Assembly: GCF_017813235.1 (NCBI RefSeq)
Contig: NZ_JAGISH010000009.1
Span: 1-64,000, forward strand
DNA from: Sagittula salina
Lineage (GTDB): Bacteria; Pseudomonadota; Alphaproteobacteria; Rhodobacterales; Rhodobacteraceae
Direction of reading: 5' to 3'
DNA: 64,000 nt
Shown here: positions 16,614-25,047 of the stretch, piece by piece
How the letters are laid out: every line of letters starts with the position of its first letter
How positions within the stretch are numbered: the first letter of the stretch is position 1
Made by a program: the position numbers and the translations under genes
Notes under the pieces: generated by a model
The model's database searches: none
Seen by the model: only the letters and a program-made list of their open reading frames with translations
What the model was told of the DNA's origin: nothing

Positions 16614-17462
16614 CTAGCGTTGGCGCTGGCTGGCGTGCCAGAAGGTTGCACGGTTTTCGAGCAGCGCCACGACGCCATAAAAGGCGGTGCCCGCCAAAGC
16701 AGCAGTCACGATCGCCGCCCAGACCATGGCGAGGTCGAGCTGGCCGATGGAAGTCGATATGCGGAACCCCAGCCCCAGAGTGGGCGAGCCGAAGAACTCT
16801 GCAACGATTGCACCGATCAGGGCGAGGGTCGAGGTGATCTTCAACCCGTTGAAGATGAACGGCTGGGCGGCGGGCAGGCGCAGGGACCACAATGTCTGGG
16901 ACCAGCTTGCGGCGTAGGTCTTCATGAGATCGCGTTGCATCTGGGACGTTTCCGCCAGCCCGGCCACGGTATTCACGAGCATGGGGAAGTAGACCATGAG
17001 CACGACGACGGCAGCCTTCGACTGCCAGCCGAAGCCGAACCACATCACGAGGATCGGCGCGGTGCCGACGATGGGCAGCGCGGCCATGAAGTTGCCCAGC
17101 GGCAGCAGCCCCTGGCGCAGCCAGTCTGAGCGGTCGATCAGCAGCGCAGTCAGGAAGGCGGCGCCATTGCCGATGATGTAGCCCGCCACGGCGCCCTTGA
17201 GGATGGTCTGGGTGAAATCCCCCCAGAGCAGGCCGAGGTTGGCGGCGAACCGCTCCGCGATGGCGGAGGGCGGCGGCAGGATCACCGCCGGAACGCCCGC
17301 GCCGCGCACGACAAGCTCCCACATGACGACGAGGGTCGCGCCGAAGATCAGCGGCACGGCCAGACGGACGGGCCGTGTATGGCAGGAGGGGCCGTTGGCG
17401 AGGACGGCGTTGAGCGTCCAGCCTGCGGCCCAAAGGACGAGTGCGGCGAGGATCAGGGGCAT
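16614..17462 (-). CDS. ABC transporter permease (SsuC/TauC-like)
   Basis: Inner-membrane permease of 282 residues with about six membrane spans. The BPD_transp_1 domain contains the EAA-type cytoplasmic loop near LMKTYAASWSQTLWSLRLPAAQPFIFNGLKI, which contacts the ATPase. GNFMAALPIVGTAPILVMWFG and LIGAIVAEFFGSPTLGLGFRI are characteristic of permeases for nitrate, sulfonate and pyrimidine uptake. It lies 62 bp after the end of nothing else but upstream of the binding-protein gene and pairs with the second permease at 17551-18498. Confidence 0.85.
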   Translation of the reverse strand: MPLILAALVLWAAGWTLNAVLANGPSCHTRPVRLAVPLIFGATLVVMWELVVRGAGVPAVILPPPSAIAERFAANLGLLWGDFTQTILKGAVAGYIIGNGAAFLTALLIDRSDWLRQGLLPLGNFMAALPIVGTAPILVMWFGFGWQSKAAVVVLMVYFPMLVNTVAGLAETSQMQRDLMKTYAASWSQTLWSLRLPAAQPFIFNGLKITSTLALIGAIVAEFFGSPTLGLGFRISTSIGQLDLAMVWAAIVTAALAGTAFYGVVALLENRATFWHASQRQR

Positions 17463-17501
17463 AGGGGAACTCCGGTCTTGGCGGTGGCGGATGCCTCCGG
17501 C

Positions 17502-17525
17502 GGGAGTATTTCGAAAGCAAAGAAG
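17502..17525 (+). repeat. Dispersed intergenic element, copy 2
   Basis: The stretch gggagtatttcgaaagcaaa followed by gaag lies in the 88-bp gap between the two permease genes. It is the best match to copy 1 (13621) and copy 3 (20767). Confidence 0.5.
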
Positions 17526-17550
17526 CGGGGGCGCGGGATCAGGGGATGGC

Positions 17551-18498
17551 TCATGCGCTCATCCCCATCTTTGCGAGGGTGCGGCGCTCGATGGCGCCGA
17601 TGCCCCAGACGAGCACCGCGGCGAGCCCGGCGGCCATCAGAAGCGCTGCCCAGATCTGCGCGGTCTGTCCGTAGTAGCTGCCCGCGAGCATCCGCGCGCC
17701 CAGTCCGCCCTTCTGCACCGGCAGTTCGCCCACGATGGCGCCCACCAGCGAGGCCGCGATGGCGATCTTCAGGGAGGCGAAGAGGTAGGGCGTAGACGCG
17801 GGCAGGCGCAGTTTCAGGAGGGTGTCGCGGGAGGTGGCCGACCAGGTCTTCATCTGGTCCATCTGCATGGCGTCGGGCGAGCGCAGGCCCTTTACCATGC
17901 CGACGACCACCGGGAAGAAGCTGAGGTAGGCGGAGATCACCGCCTTGGGCAGCAGGCCCTGAATACCGACGGAGTAGAGCACGACGATGATCATGGGCGC
18001 CAGCGCCACGATGGGGATGGTCTGGCTGACGATGGCCCACGGCATGACGCTCATGTCCATGGTGCGCGAATGCACGATGCCGATGGCGAGAAGGGTGCCC
18101 AGTCCGGTGCCGATCAGGAAGCCGAGGAAGGTCGCGTTCAGCGTCACCAGGGCGTGGTAGACCAGGCCGCGGTTCGACAGCGAGCCGCTCTGGACCAGGC
18201 CGCGGCGGCCGGTGAGTTCCTCTCCGATGGTGGAGATGTAGAGTTCCGCCACCACCTGGTGCGGGGCGGGCAGGCGGGGCCGGTCGAGCGACCAGCTTTC
18301 TCCGAGGTGGTCGAGGTTCGACGCCACGAGCACGAGGTTGGAGGTGTCGCGGCGCGCGGTGGCCTCGGTGGGGGTGACCACGGCCCCGGCGCGTTGCGCC
18401 TGCGTCAGGGTCTCCTGCACGTTCATCGGCACGACGGCTGCGTACCACAGGGCGATCAGGGCGGCGAGGACGCCGAGTAGCGGGGGGATGCGTGTCAT
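17551..18498 (-). CDS. ABC transporter permease, second subunit
   Basis: A 315-residue permease with a BPD_transp_1 domain. After an N-terminal span (PLLGVLAALIALWYAAVVP) there is an unusual insertion of about 90 residues in the periplasm, then the core with FLGFLIGTGLGTLLAI, SQTIPIVALAPMIIV and the EAA-like loop LLKLRLPASTPYLFASLKIA. The start MTRIPPLL follows a GAGG ribosome site. An ATG 12 bases upstream overlaps the GNAT stop and is an alternative. Together with 16614-17462 it would form a heterodimeric channel. Confidence 0.85.
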   Translation of the reverse strand: MTRIPPLLGVLAALIALWYAAVVPMNVQETLTQAQRAGAVVTPTEATARRDTSNLVLVASNLDHLGESWSLDRPRLPAPHQVVAELYISTIGEELTGRRGLVQSGSLSNRGLVYHALVTLNATFLGFLIGTGLGTLLAIGIVHSRTMDMSVMPWAIVSQTIPIVALAPMIIVVLYSVGIQGLLPKAVISAYLSFFPVVVGMVKGLRSPDAMQMDQMKTWSATSRDTLLKLRLPASTPYLFASLKIAIAASLVGAIVGELPVQKGGLGARMLAGSYYGQTAQIWAALLMAAGLAAVLVWGIGAIERRTLAKMGMSA

Positions 18499-18506
18499 GC
18501 TGTGCC

Positions 18507-19040
18507 TCATGCGGGGCGCCACCATTCGAGGCGCAGTTCGGGCAGGTCGTTGAAGCCGCAGCGCAGGTGTTCACCGACGGGCACAAAGCCCTTGCGGCGG
18601 AAGAAGACCTGGGCGGCGATATTGCGCAGCGGTGGACTGGCGGTCAGCGTGTCATGTCGCGCCTGCACCCGGGCGAGCAGGGCGCTGCCGATGCCCTTTC
18701 CTGCGGGGATGCAGTAGAGGCCGCCGATGTCGCGGGTCTCCGGGTCGACGGAGATGTAGCCCAGAGGCGCCTCCGTTGCGGGGGCTTCTGCGACCCAGAT
18801 CTCGCGCTGGTGGAAGACGCGGCGTACGCGTGCTTCGACTTGGACGTGGGTCAGCGAACGCGGATACCAGTCGGTCGCCTGGGCCCAGCGGGAGAAGATC
18901 GCGGCGCAGGCGGCGGCGTCGCCCGCCCGCGCGCGGCGGACCGTGAATTCCTCGCCTGAGAAGCCAGCCGGCTGGATCGCGGGTGGCTGAGGTACGGGTG
19001 GCAAGGGGGGCGCCTGCCAGGGCGGGATGGTGTCGACCAT
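18507..19040 (-). CDS. GNAT-family N-acetyltransferase
   Basis: A 177-residue acetyltransferase. The fold is recognisable from EFTVRRARAGDAAACAAIF at the start of the domain, IWVAEAPATEAPLGYISVD as the central strands, and the acetyl-CoA loop in IPAGKGIGSALLARVQA (motif A, G-x-G-x-G/S-like). It ends AAQVFFRRKGFVPVGEHLRCG. The gene is sandwiched between the ATPase and permease genes of the importer, 43 bp after the first and overlapping or nearly touching the second, so it is cotranscribed with them. The substrate is unknown. Confidence 0.85.
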   Translation of the reverse strand: MVDTIPPWQAPPLPPVPQPPAIQPAGFSGEEFTVRRARAGDAAACAAIFSRWAQATDWYPRSLTHVQVEARVRRVFHQREIWVAEAPATEAPLGYISVDPETRDIGGLYCIPAGKGIGSALLARVQARHDTLTASPPLRNIAAQVFFRRKGFVPVGEHLRCGFNDLPELRLEWWRPA

Positions 19041-19083
19041 CACGACCCCGCGCTCTCGTCGCGGAGATTGCCGGCCGCGCGTG

Positions 19084-19923
19084 TCATTCCTCGTACCCCG
19101 CGCGCAGGCCCTCGCGGACGCGATGGGCGATCTCGATGAATTCTGGCGTGTCGCGGATATCAAGCGGGCGTTCGCGCGGCAGCGGGCTTTCGATCACGTC
19201 GGTGATGCGACCCGGACGCGGGCTCATGACGACGATATGGGTCGAGAGGTAAACCGCCTCGGGGATGGAATGTGTGACAAAGGCGATGGTCTTCTGCGTC
19301 TTGTCCCAGAGCCGCAGCAGTTCCTCGTTCAGGCGGTCGCGCACGATCTCGTCCAACGCGCCAAAGGGTTCGTCCATCAGCAGGATATCCGCGTCGAAGG
19401 CCAGCGCGCGGGCGATGGACGCGCGCTGCTGCATGCCGCCCGACAACTGCCAGGGGAATTTTTTCTCGAACCCGGAAAGCTCGACAAGGTCGAGCACACG
19501 CTGGATACGCTTTTCCTGCTCGGCCTTGGGAATGCCCATGATCTCCAGCGGCAGGGCGATGTTGCGCCCGATGGTACGCCACGGGTAAAGCCCCGCGGCC
19601 TGGAAGACATAGCCGTAGGCGCGGGCCCGCCGCGCGTCGTCCGGGGTCATGCCGTTTACTGTCAGCGTGCCTCCGGTGGGGTGTTCGAGCGCGGCCATGC
19701 AGCGCAGAAAGGTGGTCTTGCCGCAGCCCGATGGCCCGATGAAGGAGACAAATGCCCCCTTCGGGATGTCGAGCGAGACGTCCTTGAGCGCGTGCACGGG
19801 ACCGTCATTGGTGTGAAAGGTCAGGTCGACGTGGCTTGCCTGGATGACCGGCGGGCGGTCGGCTGTCTGGGGAGCTGTCGGCGTTGGGGTTTGCATGGGT
19901 GTCCGGGCTATTGGGGCGTTCAT
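19084..19923 (-). CDS. ABC transporter ATP-binding protein (SsuB/TauB-like)
   Basis: ATPase subunit of 279 residues. Walker A is GPSGCGKTT (63-71), the Q-loop is VFQAAGLYPW, the signature is LSGGMQQR (160-167), Walker B is ILLMDEPFGALD (180-191) and the switch His is in FVTHSIPEAV. It is the first gene of the importer operon that runs ATPase - GNAT - permease - permease - binding protein. This class energises uptake of nitrate, sulfonates, taurine and pyrimidines. Confidence 0.93.
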   Translation of the reverse strand: MNAPIARTPMQTPTPTAPQTADRPPVIQASHVDLTFHTNDGPVHALKDVSLDIPKGAFVSFIGPSGCGKTTFLRCMAALEHPTGGTLTVNGMTPDDARRARAYGYVFQAAGLYPWRTIGRNIALPLEIMGIPKAEQEKRIQRVLDLVELSGFEKKFPWQLSGGMQQRASIARALAFDADILLMDEPFGALDEIVRDRLNEELLRLWDKTQKTIAFVTHSIPEAVYLSTHIVVMSPRPGRITDVIESPLPRERPLDIRDTPEFIEIAHRVREGLRAGYEE

Positions 19924-20176
19924 TGTCGGGGGCGGGCCTTCTGGTCTTCTGGATTGGTGTCAGGGACTGTCGCGATGGCGCCGGGCGCCATGGAAGCAGG
20001 CGAAGCGGGGTCGCGGCAAGTGTTTTGCGCCGCTATTCGGGTGCGGGCCATCGCGGTCGGGTTCCGGGCGCGCATCGCGGCGCCGTCGCCCCAGAGCGGT
20101 GAAACGGTGCCGCGAGACGCGCGCCAACGGACGATGCGGCCTGGCGGGCGAGGGCTGGACGCGGCGGTGAAAAGCC

Positions 20177-20512
20177 TCATGAGGCGGTCCGGTCGTAGGT
20201 CAGGCGGGCTTTCAATCCCGGCAATTCGAGAAGTCCCTCGTAGCCTGCAACCGGCAGCGGGCGCAGTGTGGCGGTGCCACGGCGGCCATCGGCACAGGTC
20301 AGCGGGGCCTGCAGCAGCGGCCCTTGGGCGGCGTCACGCGTCAGCGGTTTCGGGCGGGCGGTGCAGGTGGTGCCGTCCATGGTGACCGCCAGCCGGGCGC
20401 CATCCGCTGCCAGCCGTCCCGAAGCTCCGGCCGGACCCTGCGTCAACGGCAGGGACGTGTCGGCGCAGGCGGCAGGCTGCAGCGTGGCGAGGACGGCTGC
20501 GCGGCAGGACAC
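20177..20512 (-). CDS. Putative small lipoprotein
   Basis: From a GTG at 20510-20512 the product begins SCRAAVLATLQPAAC. This is a short positively charged and hydrophobic signal ending in a lipobox-like Q-P-A-A-C, so the Cys at about residue 16 could be lipidated. The remaining 95 residues have two Cys pairs (DGTTC, LTCADG) and a beta-rich pattern ending LKARLTYDRTAS. The longer frame upstream is Arg/Pro-rich and unlikely to be coding. There is no recognised family and the ribosome site is weak. Confidence 0.5.
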   Translation of the reverse strand: MSCRAAVLATLQPAACADTSLPLTQGPAGASGRLAADGARLAVTMDGTTCTARPKPLTRDAAQGPLLQAPLTCADGRRGTATLRPLPVAGYEGLLELPGLKARLTYDRTAS

Positions 20513-20766
20513 GCGGAGCAGTCCGTCTTGCGAGGGCCGAGCGCGGGGCCGCCGGAGACGATTGCGGAGGCATCCACAGGAGGCAATGCCCGCGACAAGA
20601 GGCGCGTCATGCCGCACCCTCCAGCCGGGTGGGGGAGACGAGGGGCAGTGAGTATTCGCAGAGCGGAGAAGCAGGACCCAGGTGCGAGCGGCGGTTTCAT
20701 GGGCAGTCACAGGCTGCGGCGCGGAGGAGAGCCGCTGGCTTTGAGCGCGGGCGGCAGGGTGGATCT

Positions 20767-20788
20767 GAGTATTTTTGCCAAGAAGAAG
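20767..20788 (+). repeat. Dispersed intergenic element, copy 3
   Basis: Third copy of the GAGTATTT...AAGAAG element found at 13621 and 17502. It is on the same strand as the other two and again between genes. Confidence 0.45.
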
Positions 20789-20800
20789 CTGGGCGCGCGC

Positions 20801-20827
20801 CCTGGCTGACCTGGCTGACCTGGCTGA
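20801..20827 (+). repeat. Tandem repeat, 3 x 9 bp
   Basis: The unit cctggctga occurs three times without a mismatch and then diverges (catggcg). It is noncoding. Slippage could change the copy number between strains. Confidence 0.8.
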
Positions 20828-21023
20828 CATGGCGCGTCTGACGGCAGGGGGGAGGGCGCGACGGTGTTCGGGCACCGCGCCTGTCTTCAGGGCGGTCGTC
20901 ATGCCAGTCGCGATACCTGTCACGACGGCGGTGAGCGGACCGCGCGCGCCAGGTCCCGCACCCCGGAGGGGGCGCGGCGCCGGGCAGGCCGTCTTTTGGG
21001 CGCGCGGTCCGGTCATGGTGCGG

Positions 21024-22481
21024 TCAGACCCCGGTGGCCGGGATGCCGGAGCGCTGCACCGGGCGGGGGGCGGTAAGGTTCTTCCACTGTGAAAGCGCGG
21101 TGTTGGTCGGCGTGTTCGGTGTTCGGGCGACGAATTCGCCGTGGCCTTCGCGCGAGCTCAGCGCACCGTCGGTCACAGCCAAATGGCCGCGCGTCATGAC
21201 GAAGCGGGGCAGGCCCTTGACCTCCTTGCCCTCGAACACGTTGTAGTCGATGGCGCTGGTCTGCGTCGCCGCCGAGATGGTTTTCGTCTTCTCCGGGTCG
21301 AGCACGAGGATATCGGCATCAGAGCCGACACGGATCGCACCCTTCCTCGGGTAGCAGTTCAGGATCTTGGCGATGTTGGTCGAGGTGACGGCGACGAATT
21401 CCTCCGGCGTCAGGCGGCCGGTCCCCACGCCCTGCGTCCAGAGCATCGGGATGCGGTCCTCGAGCCCGCCGGTGCCATTCGGGATCTTGGTGAAATCGCC
21501 CACGCCGTAGCGTTTCTGGTCTGTCGAAAACGCGCAGTGATCCGTCGCCACAACCGAAAGCGAGCCGGACATCAGCCCCGCCCAGAGGCTGTCCTGATGC
21601 TTCTGGTTGCGGAATGGGGGCGACATGACGCGGCGCGCTGCGTGGTCCCAATCGGTGTTGAAGTACTCGCTTTCGTCCAGCGTCAGGTGCTGGATCAGCG
21701 GCTCGCCCCAGACACGCTTGCCCTGACTGCGGGCGCGGCGGATGGCCTCGTGCGCCTCCTCGCAGGAGACGTGCACGATATACAGGGGCACGCCCGCCAT
21801 GTCGGCGATCATGATGGCGCGGTTTGCGGCCTCGCCTTCCACCTGCGGCGGGCGGGAGTAGGCGTGCGCCTCGGGTCCGGTGTTGCCCTCTGCCAGGAGC
21901 TTGGCCGAGAGTTCAGCCACCACGTCGCCATTCTCGGCGTGGACCATGGCGATGCCGCCCAGCTCTCCCAGACGCTTGAACGAGGCGTACATTTCGTCGT
22001 CGTTCACCATCAGCGCGCCCTTGTAGGCCATGAAGTGCTTGAAGGTGGTGATGCCGCGCGTGTCGATCACGGTCTTCATTTCGTCAAAGACCTGTTCCCC
22101 CCACCAGGTCACCGCCATGTGGAAGGAATAATCGCAATGAGCGCGTGTGGATTTGTTGTCCCACATCTGCAGCGCATCCAGCAGACCCTGTCCGGGCGAG
22201 GGCAGGGCGAAGTCGATCACCATGGTCGTGCCGCCCATGAGCGCGGCCTGCGTGCCGGTGTCGAAATCGTCCTTTGAGTAGGTGCCCATGAAGGGCATTT
22301 CCAGATGCGTATGCGGGTCGATGCCACCGGGCATGACGTAGCAGCCCGTGGCGTCCAGGGTTTCGTCGCCGCTCAGACTTTCGCCGATCTCGATGATCTT
22401 GCCGCCTTCGACGAGGACGTCTGCCTTGTAACTCAGGTCGGCGGTGACGACTGTGCCGTTCTTGATGACGGTGGTGCTCAT
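21024..22481 (-). CDS. hydA: Dihydropyrimidinase
   Basis: Amidohydrolase (485 aa) that opens dihydrouracil/dihydrothymine to the N-carbamoyl-beta-amino acid. Metal ligands are visible: His57 and His59 in GGIDPHTHLEMPF, the lysine to be carboxylated in FMAYKG (about 154), later His residues in IVHVSCEEA and QHLTLDE, and Asp in VVATDHCAFS. The start MSTTVIKNG follows an aggga ribosome site, and the long frame upstream is a shadow. Length is typical. It acts after PreAT and before the carbamoylase encoded at 23637-24899. Confidence 0.95.
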   Translation of the reverse strand: MSTTVIKNGTVVTADLSYKADVLVEGGKIIEIGESLSGDETLDATGCYVMPGGIDPHTHLEMPFMGTYSKDDFDTGTQAALMGGTTMVIDFALPSPGQGLLDALQMWDNKSTRAHCDYSFHMAVTWWGEQVFDEMKTVIDTRGITTFKHFMAYKGALMVNDDEMYASFKRLGELGGIAMVHAENGDVVAELSAKLLAEGNTGPEAHAYSRPPQVEGEAANRAIMIADMAGVPLYIVHVSCEEAHEAIRRARSQGKRVWGEPLIQHLTLDESEYFNTDWDHAARRVMSPPFRNQKHQDSLWAGLMSGSLSVVATDHCAFSTDQKRYGVGDFTKIPNGTGGLEDRIPMLWTQGVGTGRLTPEEFVAVTSTNIAKILNCYPRKGAIRVGSDADILVLDPEKTKTISAATQTSAIDYNVFEGKEVKGLPRFVMTRGHLAVTDGALSSREGHGEFVARTPNTPTNTALSQWKNLTAPRPVQRSGIPATGV

Positions 22482-22554
22482 GGTTTTTCTCCCTGTTGGG
22501 CACGGACCGGCCATGCGGTTCTTCGTGCGGTGTTCGACATGGCGGGGCGGCGCG

Positions 22555-23295
22555 TCACGGCATATCCCCGCAGGTGACAAAGTCGCGGGTCCGGTCGCGG
22601 TCCTGGAAGGTCCGCGAGCGGCCGGATTTCCTGGCGGCCTCGCAAGGGGTGCGGCGCGGGTGGCTGTATTCGGCGGCGAAGACCGGCGTGCCCGCGTCAC
22701 GACGGGGCTGGTCGGCGCCACACCCGCCGTCGAGAGAGCCGCTTTCGAAGATGGCCAAATCCATCGACTGTTCGAGGCGCGCCACGAGATCGGGGGTGTT
22801 CTTCCGCCCGGTCTGCAAGCCCATTGCATCGGCCCGGGCGAGCCGCATCCGGAAGTGCCCGGTGGTGTCTCCAGCCGTCAGGCCCAAGCCGCTGTCGTTC
22901 AGTTGCGCGTCCATGTTGTCCGGTTCGATCGCATCGAAGCCCGCATTGCAGAACCGCTCCGCCATGATCGGCAGCCGCACATCGTGCCGCCGGATGTCGA
23001 GGAACCGCTCGTCCGACCTGTCCGGCAGAGCGTTGCCCAGCACATCTTCGGACGTCGGGTCGGTACGCCCGGCCTCTCGGGTGCCGATCGAAAGGCAGCG
23101 GATCCACCCAACGCCGCGCGCGTCCAGCGCGTCGATGTCGGCATTCGGATGGTCTTGCGGGTCGGGGTCCATGACATCTACCGTGCGGCGCAGGTCGAAG
23201 GGCGCGGTCATCAGCTGCCAGTCCCACGTCTGAACGCCCGCCGCGCCCGGATCCGTCGGGGTGAGGAGAGGCAGGAGGGACAGGGCGCGCAGCAT
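22555..23295 (-). CDS. Endo-alpha-1,4-polygalactosaminidase family protein (GH114-like)
   Basis: A 246-residue secreted TIM-barrel protein. After a signal-like MLRALSLLPLLTP start, it shows the family pattern: TWDWQLMTAPFDLRRTVDVMD, DIDALDARGVGWIRCLSIGT, FLDIRRHDV, MAERFCNAGFDAIEPDNMDA (the EPDN motif near the active site) and SMDLAIFESG. GH114 enzymes cut galactosamine-containing polysaccharides, but many relatives are uncharacterised. It lies 73 bp upstream of the dihydropyrimidinase start on the same strand, with no metabolic link that can be seen. Confidence 0.75.
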   Translation of the reverse strand: MLRALSLLPLLTPTDPGAAGVQTWDWQLMTAPFDLRRTVDVMDPDPQDHPNADIDALDARGVGWIRCLSIGTREAGRTDPTSEDVLGNALPDRSDERFLDIRRHDVRLPIMAERFCNAGFDAIEPDNMDAQLNDSGLGLTAGDTTGHFRMRLARADAMGLQTGRKNTPDLVARLEQSMDLAIFESGSLDGGCGADQPRRDAGTPVFAAEYSHPRRTPCEAARKSGRSRTFQDRDRTRDFVTCGDMP

Positions 23296-23385
23296 CCGCA
23301 ATCAGATCCCGACGAAATCGGAACCCGGAGGTCCGTCATGCGTTTGAACCGAAGGCCCAGGCGGCGCCAGAACAAGGAAAGAGCC

Positions 23386-23634
23386 ATGTCCGACACTACC
23401 ACCGACGCCCTCGAGCACGCGCTCGGCACCATGTTCGAGACCGCCGAGGACAATGGCAAGCAGAGCCTGACCGTCTCGGTGCAGGATCTGCACAACGCTG
23501 GCGAATCCGACGGCGACCTGCCGGGCGACGCCATGGCACGTGCGGAACAGGTGCTGCGCGAAGCCATGCGCGACGGTGACACAGCAGCGGAGGGCGAAGG
23601 TTTCGCCGTCCGTTTTGGCCTGCCGCGCACCTGA
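23386..23634 (+). CDS. Conserved-looking small acidic protein
   Basis: An 82-residue acidic protein starting MSDTTTDALEHALGTMFETA and ending VRFGLPRT. An acaaggaaagagcc ribosome site precedes the ATG. It appears amphipathic and helical with no membrane span and no family I can name. It is isolated on the plus strand between the GH114 gene and the carbamoylase, whose stop lies 3 bp from its own, so the two genes converge. Confidence 0.65.
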   Translation: MSDTTTDALEHALGTMFETAEDNGKQSLTVSVQDLHNAGESDGDLPGDAMARAEQVLREAMRDGDTAAEGEGFAVRFGLPRT

Positions 23635-23636
23635 GG

Positions 23637-24899
23637 TCACGCGACGATCCCCGCGGTTTCCACAACGGCATGGAACAGCACGTCGGTGCCCGCTTTGGCC
23701 CATTCCTTCGAGATGTCCTCGGCCTCGTTGTGGCTGAGCCCGTCAACGCAGGGACACATAATCATTGCGGTTGGCGCCACGTCGTTGATCCAGCAGGCGT
23801 CGTGACCGGCGCCGGACACGATGTCCATATGCGAGTACCCCAGCCGTTCGGCCGCGTTTCGGACCGCCGTCACGCAGCCCTCGTCGAAGGCCACCGGATC
23901 GAAGTGACCGACTGGCTCTATTTCCAGCCCGAGGCCAAGCTCGTCGGCGATTTCCTTTGCCTTCGCTTCGTACTGCTCGCGCATCGAGGTCAGCTTACCC
24001 AGGTCGGGCGACCGGAAATCGACGGTGAAGACGACCTTGCCGGGGATCACGTTGCGCGAATTCGGGTAGACGTCGCAGTGCCCCACGGCGCCCACCGCGT
24101 GCGGTTGGTGCGCCATGGCGATCTGGTGCGCGGCCTCGGTCATGCGCGCCATGCCGAGGCCCGCGTTCACGCGCATGGCCATCGGGGTCGAACCGGTGTG
24201 CGCGTCCTTGCCAGTCACCGTGCATTGCAGCCACCACAGGCCCTGGCCATGGGTGACAACGCCGATATCCTTTTTCTCCGCCTCGAGGATCGGGCCCTGC
24301 TCGATGTGCAGTTCGAACATGGCGTGCATATTGCGGTCGCCGACCCTTTCGTCGCCTTTCCAGCCGATGCGCTCAAGTTCGGCGCCAAAGGTCTTGCCCT
24401 CCGCATCCTCGCGTCCGTATGCCCAGTCCAGCGCGTGCTTGCCGGCAAAGACGCCGGAGGCCAGCATGGCCGGGGCAAAGCGCGTGCCCTCCTCGTTCGT
24501 CCAGTTGGTCAGTACGATGGGGTGTTTCGTCTTGATGTCGAGGTCGTTGAGAGTGCGCAGAACCTCCAGCCCGCCGAGAACACCCAGAACCCCGTCATAT
24601 TTCCCGCCTGTGGGCTGGGTATCGAGATGGCTGCCCATGTAGACCGGCAGCGCGTCGGGGTCCGTACCCTCACGTCGGGCGAACATGTTACCCATCTCGT
24701 CGACGCCCATGGCGCAGCCCGCAGCCTCGCACCAGGACTGGAACAGCGCGCGGCCCTCCGCGTCGGCGTCGGTCAGGGTCTGGCGGTTGTTGCCACCCGC
24801 TACGCCGGGGCCGATCTTTGCCATCTCCATGAGCGAGTCCCAAAGGCGGTCACCATCCGTGGTCATGTTCGCCGCGAGGTTGGTCATCTCTGCTGCCAT
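23637..24899 (-). CDS. N-carbamoyl-beta-alanine amidohydrolase (Zn-dependent, M20 family)
   Basis: Beta-ureidopropionase/carbamoylase of 420 residues, third enzyme of reductive pyrimidine breakdown, releasing beta-alanine, CO2 and ammonia. The metal site is seen as GSHLDTQPTGGKYDG (His91, Asp102), NEEGTRF (Glu136/137) and LHIEQGPILE. GAGHDACW near the C-terminus is another conserved block. The ATG at 24899 is used, with a GTG nine bases upstream as an alternative. Its promoter faces that of the RutR-type regulator, with a palindromic operator between them. Confidence 0.93.
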   Translation of the reverse strand: MAAEMTNLAANMTTDGDRLWDSLMEMAKIGPGVAGGNNRQTLTDADAEGRALFQSWCEAAGCAMGVDEMGNMFARREGTDPDALPVYMGSHLDTQPTGGKYDGVLGVLGGLEVLRTLNDLDIKTKHPIVLTNWTNEEGTRFAPAMLASGVFAGKHALDWAYGREDAEGKTFGAELERIGWKGDERVGDRNMHAMFELHIEQGPILEAEKKDIGVVTHGQGLWWLQCTVTGKDAHTGSTPMAMRVNAGLGMARMTEAAHQIAMAHQPHAVGAVGHCDVYPNSRNVIPGKVVFTVDFRSPDLGKLTSMREQYEAKAKEIADELGLGLEIEPVGHFDPVAFDEGCVTAVRNAAERLGYSHMDIVSGAGHDACWINDVAPTAMIMCPCVDGLSHNEAEDISKEWAKAGTDVLFHAVVETAGIVA

Positions 24900-24943
24900 T
24901 TCATACACTCTCTGTTGGACCCGTCTGTCGCGGGCTGTTCCGA

Positions 24944-24961
24944 TTTGACCAATCGGTCAAA
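24944..24961. promoter_or_regulatory. RutR-type operator between carbamoylase and regulator genes
   Basis: TTTGACCAATCGGTCAAA forms a palindrome with 7-bp arms. The core ttgaccaatcggtcaa differs at one base from the RutR consensus TTGACCA-NN-TGGTCAA known from E. coli. It lies 45 bp upstream of the carbamoylase start and about 85-100 bp upstream of the regulator start, placed to control both. Confidence 0.85.
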
Positions 24962-25047
24962 ACAACGCTACCAAAGGTCGAGTATCAGTCAAGCGTTCTG
25001 CCAAGGTCCGCGGCAAATGCTTAGGAAATATGCAGTCGAGGCTCAGG

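Larger units (their letters stand above)
20513..21023. other. Intergenic region with repeats
   Basis: No convincing gene. It contains dispersed element copy 3 (20767-20788, gagtatttttgccaagaaga then ag) and a perfect threefold tandem of cctggctga (20801-20827). Very GC-rich sequence with long spurious open frames on both strands makes up the rest. Confidence 0.5.
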
